Positions 39,739 to 43,733 of a DNA stretch of 43,733 nucleotides are shown piece by piece. Each line of letters starts with the position of its first letter. The first letter of the stretch is position 1. A program made the translations under genes and the position numbers. The notes under the pieces are model-generated. The model saw only the letters and a program-made list of their open reading frames with translations, was not told the DNA's origin and did not search any database. This DNA comes from a bacterium (GTDB lineage: Bacteria; Cyanobacteriota; Vampirovibrionia; Gastranaerophilales; UBA9971). The stretch covers positions 1-43,733 of the forward strand of contig JBAWVS010000021.1 in NCBI GenBank assembly GCA_037147175.1, given 5' to 3'.

Positions 39739-40499
39739 TTAAAGATGTTAAAAATTTATTGGATGATTATTATAAGTGGTTAAAAGATAAAACTGTTTTA
39801 AAAGAATTAGGGGAATATTGTGAAATTACCACTCCTTATCTTGATAGACATAATGATTACATTCAAATTTATTTAAAAAGAAAAGATAATAATTTTATTT
39901 TAACAGATGATAGTTATACAATAACCGATTTGGTTCAGACAGGGTGCTCTTTGGATAGTCCTAGGAGAAAACTGCTTTTACAGGCTACTTTAAACGGCTT
40001 TGGTGTTAAGCTGGAAAAAGATGCATTAATAGTTAAATCTACTGTTGATAATTTCCCTCTTAAAAAACATAATCTTGTTCAGGCTATTTTAGCCGTAAAT
40101 GATATGTTTTATCTGGCCACGGCAAATATTAAAAGCCTTTTTTATGAAGATGTAAGAAATTGGTTGGATATTTCGGATATTAGGTATTCTGAGAGAATTA
40201 CATTTTTAGGACACTCAGGTTATCCTAGAACGTTTGATTTTCTTATTTCAAAATCTAAAGAAGCTCCGGAAAGAATTATTAAAACAATAAATAATCCAAG
40301 TAGAGGTAGTGCTGATAATTTAGCATTTGATTGGCTAGACACAAAAGATAATAGACCTGAAAATTCAAAAGCTTATGCAATTATTAACGATTTAGATAGA
40401 AAAGTTTCAAGTTCAATTATTGATGCTCTTGAAAATTATAATATTAAACCTGTTTTGTTTACAAAAATTGATAAAATGAAACAGGAATTAGCTGCTTAA
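39735..40499 (+). CDS. DUF1828/DUF1829-type protein
   Basis: 254-aa protein. The N-terminal part (I-T-T-P-Y-L-D-R-H-N-D-Y-I-Q-I-Y, then F-I-L-T-D-D-S-Y-T-I-T-D-L) is the DUF1828 pattern. The C-terminal part (F-D-F-L-I-S-K-S...F-D-W-L-D-T-K) is the DUF1829 pattern. The D-x-x-D-x-Y-I-Q-I and I-L-T-D-D spacing recalls restriction-nuclease-like folds, which is only an impression. It is translationally coupled to the DUF6978-like gene. The pair interrupts the gap between two housekeeping genes, typical of an inserted accessory module. Confidence 0.72.
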   Translation: MIKDVKNLLDDYYKWLKDKTVLKELGEYCEITTPYLDRHNDYIQIYLKRKDNNFILTDDSYTITDLVQTGCSLDSPRRKLLLQATLNGFGVKLEKDALIVKSTVDNFPLKKHNLVQAILAVNDMFYLATANIKSLFYEDVRNWLDISDIRYSERITFLGHSGYPRTFDFLISKSKEAPERIIKTINNPSRGSADNLAFDWLDTKDNRPENSKAYAIINDLDRKVSSSIIDALENYNIKPVLFTKIDKMKQELAA

Positions 40500-40524
40500 A
40501 ACATGATAATCTAGGGGTAAAAAT

Positions 40525-42222
40525 GTGGAAAAATTTTATATAACGACAGCTATTGACTACGTAAATGCGCCTCCGCACATAGGACATGCCTATGAGAAAA
40601 TCGCTACGGATGTTTTAGCCAGACACTTCAGGCAAAGAGGAATACCTGTCTTTTTTCTTACCGGATCGGATGAACATGGAATTAAGATAGAAAGAACTTC
40701 AAAAGAAAAAGGTCTTACTCCTCTGGAATTTTGTGATGAAATTGCGCAAAAATTCAAAGAAGCGTGGGAATTGCTGGATATAAAATACGACAGGTATATA
40801 AGAACAACAGAAGCTGACCATAAAAAAGTAGTTCAACATATCTTTAAAACCCTTGTGGAAAAAGGCGATATTTATAAAGCTGCTTACACAGGGATTTACT
40901 GCGCAGGCTGTGAAAGTTTTTTAAACGAAAGAGACCTGACAGAAGACGGTTTGTGTCCTGACCATAAAACAAAACTTCAGGAAGTGAAAGAAGAAAACTA
41001 TTTTTTCAAACTTTCAAAATACAAAGAAAAAATTATCGAACATATAAAAACAAATCCGAGGTTTATTCTTCCTGAATTTAGAGTAAATGAGTTGTTAAAC
41101 CAGCTTAAAGATATGGAAGATTTTAGTGTTTCCCGCTCGAAAGAGGCTGTTTCATGGGGAATTCCTGTTCCTGATGACGATACTCAGATTATTTATGTGT
41201 GGATTGATGCTCTTTCAAACTATCTTACAGGCATCGGATATCTTAAAGATGAGGCATTGTTTAATAAGTTCTGGTCTGCAAATGTTCATATGATTGGAAA
41301 AGATATTCTGAAATTCCATTCAATCTATTGGATAGCAATTCTTATGGCATTAAAAGAAGTTGAAGAAAAAATTACTCTGCCTGAAACAATTTTTGCGCAT
41401 GGCTGGATTACTGTCGACCAAACCAAGATGAGCAAAACTCTCGGTAATGTCATAGCTCCAAAAGCAGTTCTTGATGCATATAATATGGATAAGCCGGATG
41501 CTCTAAGATATTTTCTGATGACCACGACACCTTTTGGAAGAGACGGCAATTACAGCGATGAGGACTTCAAAAACAAAGTAAATGCTGATCTGGCTAATAA
41601 TCTTGGAAATCTTCTCAACAGAACTTTGAGCATGCTGATTAAATATTTTGACGGTGAGATAAAACCCGAACATATAACTGAATCAGAGAGTAATTTGCTT
41701 GCAGAGCTTACCGAAAATAGACAAAAGATTATAGTACAAAATTTTTATATATATGAAATTTCTAATGCTGCTGAAACAATTATTAAATTAGCTGATACAG
41801 CAAACGAATATTTACAAAACAAAAAACCTTGGAGTTTAGCAAAAGAAGGAAAAATGATCGAATGCGGACAAGTTTTATACAATGTTCTTGAAACTTTAAG
41901 ACATATAAGCATTATGATTTATCCTTTTACGCCCAATATTGCTCAAGATATGTGGATTCAACTTGGACAGCCAGATAACATTGAAGATGTTAAATATGCA
42001 GAAATATCTGAACTAGAAGATTGGGTAGAAGAAGAGCATGAACATGAAATAGGTGGTGCATCTACTAAAAGATTTTATACACCTACAAAAGAAAAGAATC
42101 ACTCTAAGCTAGAATGGGGCGGACTGCAAGCAGGAAAAATAGCTTCTGTCGAAACGGTTAAACCCGTATTTCTCCGCCTTGACTCAGAGATTGCCGGCGA
42201 AGATAAAAAAAGAAATAAATAA
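40525..42222 (+). CDS. metG: Methionyl-tRNA synthetase
   Basis: 565-aa class I synthetase. The ATP motif is P-P-H-I-G-H (residues 13-18); zinc-site ligands are C-A-G-C and C-P-D-H; the KMSKS motif reads K-M-S-K-T. The start is GTG at 40525, with AGGGG seven nt upstream; an ATG two bases earlier is out of frame. The C-terminal 70 residues are low in similarity to the core (G-G-A-S-T-K-R-F-Y-T-P-T) and end without the separate tRNA-binding (Trbp111-like) domain found in longer relatives. It is followed by a small exported protein and tatD on the same strand. Confidence 0.96.
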   Translation: MEKFYITTAIDYVNAPPHIGHAYEKIATDVLARHFRQRGIPVFFLTGSDEHGIKIERTSKEKGLTPLEFCDEIAQKFKEAWELLDIKYDRYIRTTEADHKKVVQHIFKTLVEKGDIYKAAYTGIYCAGCESFLNERDLTEDGLCPDHKTKLQEVKEENYFFKLSKYKEKIIEHIKTNPRFILPEFRVNELLNQLKDMEDFSVSRSKEAVSWGIPVPDDDTQIIYVWIDALSNYLTGIGYLKDEALFNKFWSANVHMIGKDILKFHSIYWIAILMALKEVEEKITLPETIFAHGWITVDQTKMSKTLGNVIAPKAVLDAYNMDKPDALRYFLMTTTPFGRDGNYSDEDFKNKVNADLANNLGNLLNRTLSMLIKYFDGEIKPEHITESESNLLAELTENRQKIIVQNFYIYEISNAAETIIKLADTANEYLQNKKPWSLAKEGKMIECGQVLYNVLETLRHISIMIYPFTPNIAQDMWIQLGQPDNIEDVKYAEISELEDWVEEEHEHEIGGASTKRFYTPTKEKNHSKLEWGGLQAGKIASVETVKPVFLRLDSEIAGEDKKRNK

Positions 42223-42243
42223 AATAAAATTTAAAGGTAAATA

Positions 42244-42858
42244 ATGAAATATAAAAAACTTATAAAAAATATTTTTATTGCTTTGTTTATAACTTTTTTA
42301 CTTAATGCCTTGTATCTTCCTGCTGTCTGTGAGGTTCTTAACGGAGAAGTGTCTTTTGATTGGACGTTTAAAAATCAGGAAGAAAGAAACAAAACTATTA
42401 ATTATTATTACAAACTTCTCTTTGAAAATGTTCAGAAAACTATTGATAAACAAACATTCGCCGAAAATAAAAAAGATAAAGACAGAATTTCAAACGAATA
42501 TTTCCTCAAAAACAATCTGCTTTCTATGCAGGACAGAAAACTTGCAGGATTTTATATTTTTAAGAAAATTTTATATATCTACGCAATAAAATATGAAAAT
42601 AAGAAAAAAAATATTTATTATTATGATGCGATGGGCAATTTAAGGTATTTTGACGTACTGGAAAAGCCTTATGATGAGTATCCCTATAAATCATACCAGT
42701 ATAACGACAAAGGAAACCTTGTCGGCGTAACTTATTATATTTCTGAAGATGACCAGTATGCTTTTAAGGCAAACGGGGAATTTTATTGCCGCTGGTATGA
42801 GGACAAATGTTATGATAAAAAAGCAAAAATGATAATAACAAGAAAATTACAGGAATAA
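42244..42858 (+). CDS. Exported hypothetical protein
   Basis: 204-aa protein with an N-terminal signal sequence (I-F-I-A-L-F-I-T-F-L-L-N-A-L-Y-L), probably cleaved near A-V-C. The mature part is Lys/Tyr/Asn-rich; the C-terminal half reads Y-Y-Y-D-A-M-G-N-L-R-Y-F and Y-Q-Y-N-D-K-G-N-L-V-G, two copies of a Y-x-x-x-G-N-L turn motif that recalls YD repeats. It lies 22 bp after metG and 31 bp before tatD. No enzyme motif. A surface or periplasmic role is likely from the signal only. Confidence 0.72.
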   Translation: MKYKKLIKNIFIALFITFLLNALYLPAVCEVLNGEVSFDWTFKNQEERNKTINYYYKLLFENVQKTIDKQTFAENKKDKDRISNEYFLKNNLLSMQDRKLAGFYIFKKILYIYAIKYENKKKNIYYYDAMGNLRYFDVLEKPYDEYPYKSYQYNDKGNLVGVTYYISEDDQYAFKANGEFYCRWYEDKCYDKKAKMIITRKLQE

Positions 42859-42888
42859 TTTCAGCTTTTATGTAAGGTTACTATTTTT

Positions 42889-43656
42889 ATGAATTACAAA
42901 CTTATAGACACACATGCTCATCTCGATTTTAAGGATTTTCAGGATAATATTGAGGAGATTCTCGAAAATTCAAAAGCTGTCGGCGTTGAAAAAATAATTA
43001 TCCCCGGTGTAACGCTTGAAGATATGCATAAAATAATAAACTTAATAGAAAAATATGATAATTTGTATGGTGCAGCAGCGATTCATCCTTCTGAAGCGAA
43101 AAGCTGGCAGGAAGAATATTATGAACTCTTTAAAGAATATGCCCAACATGACAAAGTTGTGGCAATTGGGGAAACCGGGCTTGATTATTATCACGATGCG
43201 ACATTTAAAGAAACCCAGCAGCATGTGTTTAGAAGGCATCTTGAACTTGCAGAAGAATTAAATATTCCTGTAATTGTACATGACAGAGAATCCCATGACG
43301 ATGTTCTGGCTATTTTAAAAGAGTTTCCCGAGGTAAAAGGAGTTATGCACTGTTTTTCGGGAGATGCCGATTTTGCAATGAAGTGTATAGAACTCGGATA
43401 TTTTATTGCGCTTGGAGGACCTGTAACTTTTAAAAATGCAATAAGTCCTAAAGAAGTTGCTCAAATAATTCCCATTGAAAAACTTGTTCTGGAAACAGAT
43501 TCACCGTTTTTAGCGCCGCATCCGTTCAGGGGGAAAGAAAATGACCCTTCTAAAATCATTCTGGTTGCCGAAACTATAGCGGAAATAAAGGGTTTAAGTG
43601 TTGAAGAAGTTGCGAATATAACTTCTTCTAATGCTGAGAGACTTTTTGGAATCTAA
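42889..43656 (+). CDS. tatD: TatD-family metal-dependent DNase/hydrolase
   Basis: 255-aa amidohydrolase-superfamily enzyme with 3'-5' deoxyribonuclease activity in the best-studied relatives. The metal ligands are visible: D-T-H-A-H-L-D (H-x-H), E in A-I-G-E-T-G-L-D-Y-Y, H in V-I-V-H-D-R-E, H in G-V-M-H-C-F-S-G, and D in L-E-T-D-S-P-F-L-A-P. Length is exactly that of the family. It commonly follows metG in bacterial genomes, which fits here. AAGG lies about 11 nt upstream of the ATG. The remaining 77 bp of the window hold nothing that I can call. Confidence 0.96.
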   Translation: MNYKLIDTHAHLDFKDFQDNIEEILENSKAVGVEKIIIPGVTLEDMHKIINLIEKYDNLYGAAAIHPSEAKSWQEEYYELFKEYAQHDKVVAIGETGLDYYHDATFKETQQHVFRRHLELAEELNIPVIVHDRESHDDVLAILKEFPEVKGVMHCFSGDADFAMKCIELGYFIALGGPVTFKNAISPKEVAQIIPIEKLVLETDSPFLAPHPFRGKENDPSKIILVAETIAEIKGLSVEEVANITSSNAERLFGI

Positions 43657-43733
43657 TAATCGGCTTGAGAATCAAGTTAATATAATATGCCGTAGAAATC
43701 GGACAGAAAAAAATATAAGTTATCATCCTTTCA

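Overview
The window is AT-rich bacterial chromosome with short intergenic gaps and several interspersed repeats. The gene content suggests an anaerobe: two subunits of a corrinoid/iron-sulfur protein (Wood-Ljungdahl type), a 2[4Fe-4S] ferredoxin, three 2-hydroxyacyl-CoA dehydratase/activase-like proteins and a radical SAM enzyme. Several otherwise unrecognisable proteins carry a short N-terminal tag (hydrophobic-F-[TKG]-G/A, e.g. IAFKG, VCFTG, ISFTAG, IGFG). I associate that style with Melainabacteria/Vampirovibrionia (non-photosynthetic relatives of Cyanobacteria). The placement is an inference from protein style, since no rRNA or tRNA gene is visible here.

Layout. 1-4.6 kb: a STAS protein, a DUF192 protein, a Q/N-rich protein, a long gene-poor stretch with a TIR-bounded repeat, a membrane-anchored TPR protein and a small exported protein. 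4.6-7.6 kb: a NarL-type response regulator, a REC-histidine kinase, and a higBA toxin-antitoxin pair sitting between two 195-bp direct repeats made from the 5' end and promoter of the kinase gene. 7.6-9 kb: lineage-type small proteins, one split by a frameshift. 9.1-16.9 kb: a redox block (radical SAM enzyme, ferredoxin, three dehydratase/activase-like proteins) running convergently into acsC-acsD. 17-21 kb: a thioesterase, a FabK/nitronate monooxygenase-like flavoprotein, a 162-aa protein that is about 40% Met+Cys, a DtxR-family regulator with altered metal ligands, and divergent from it a 39-aa peptide with an MMMCCCCMM core.

21-30 kb is a sulfur block: two lineage proteins, a ThiS-like carrier without a Gly-Gly tail, cystathionine beta-synthase, cystathionine gamma-lyase/synthase, an M28 peptidase overlapping a ThiS-like carrier that ends in GGG, an MnmA-like thiouridylase lacking its second catalytic Cys, and a ThiF/MoeB-type E1. 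Two exported Cys-rich proteins follow. The carrier-MnmA-E1 triad looks like a bacterial sulfur-carrier route to tRNA thiolation, analogous in logic to Urm1/Uba4 or TtuB/TtuC, and is my best candidate for an undescribed system.

30-43.7 kb: bioB, a 1,300-aa histidine kinase with six GAF-like repeats, an M29 aminopeptidase, a small membrane protein between 17-bp direct repeats, hisS-rph, a DUF6978/DUF1828-type pair inserted before metG, an exported protein and tatD. All functions are from reading the sequence; no searches were run.
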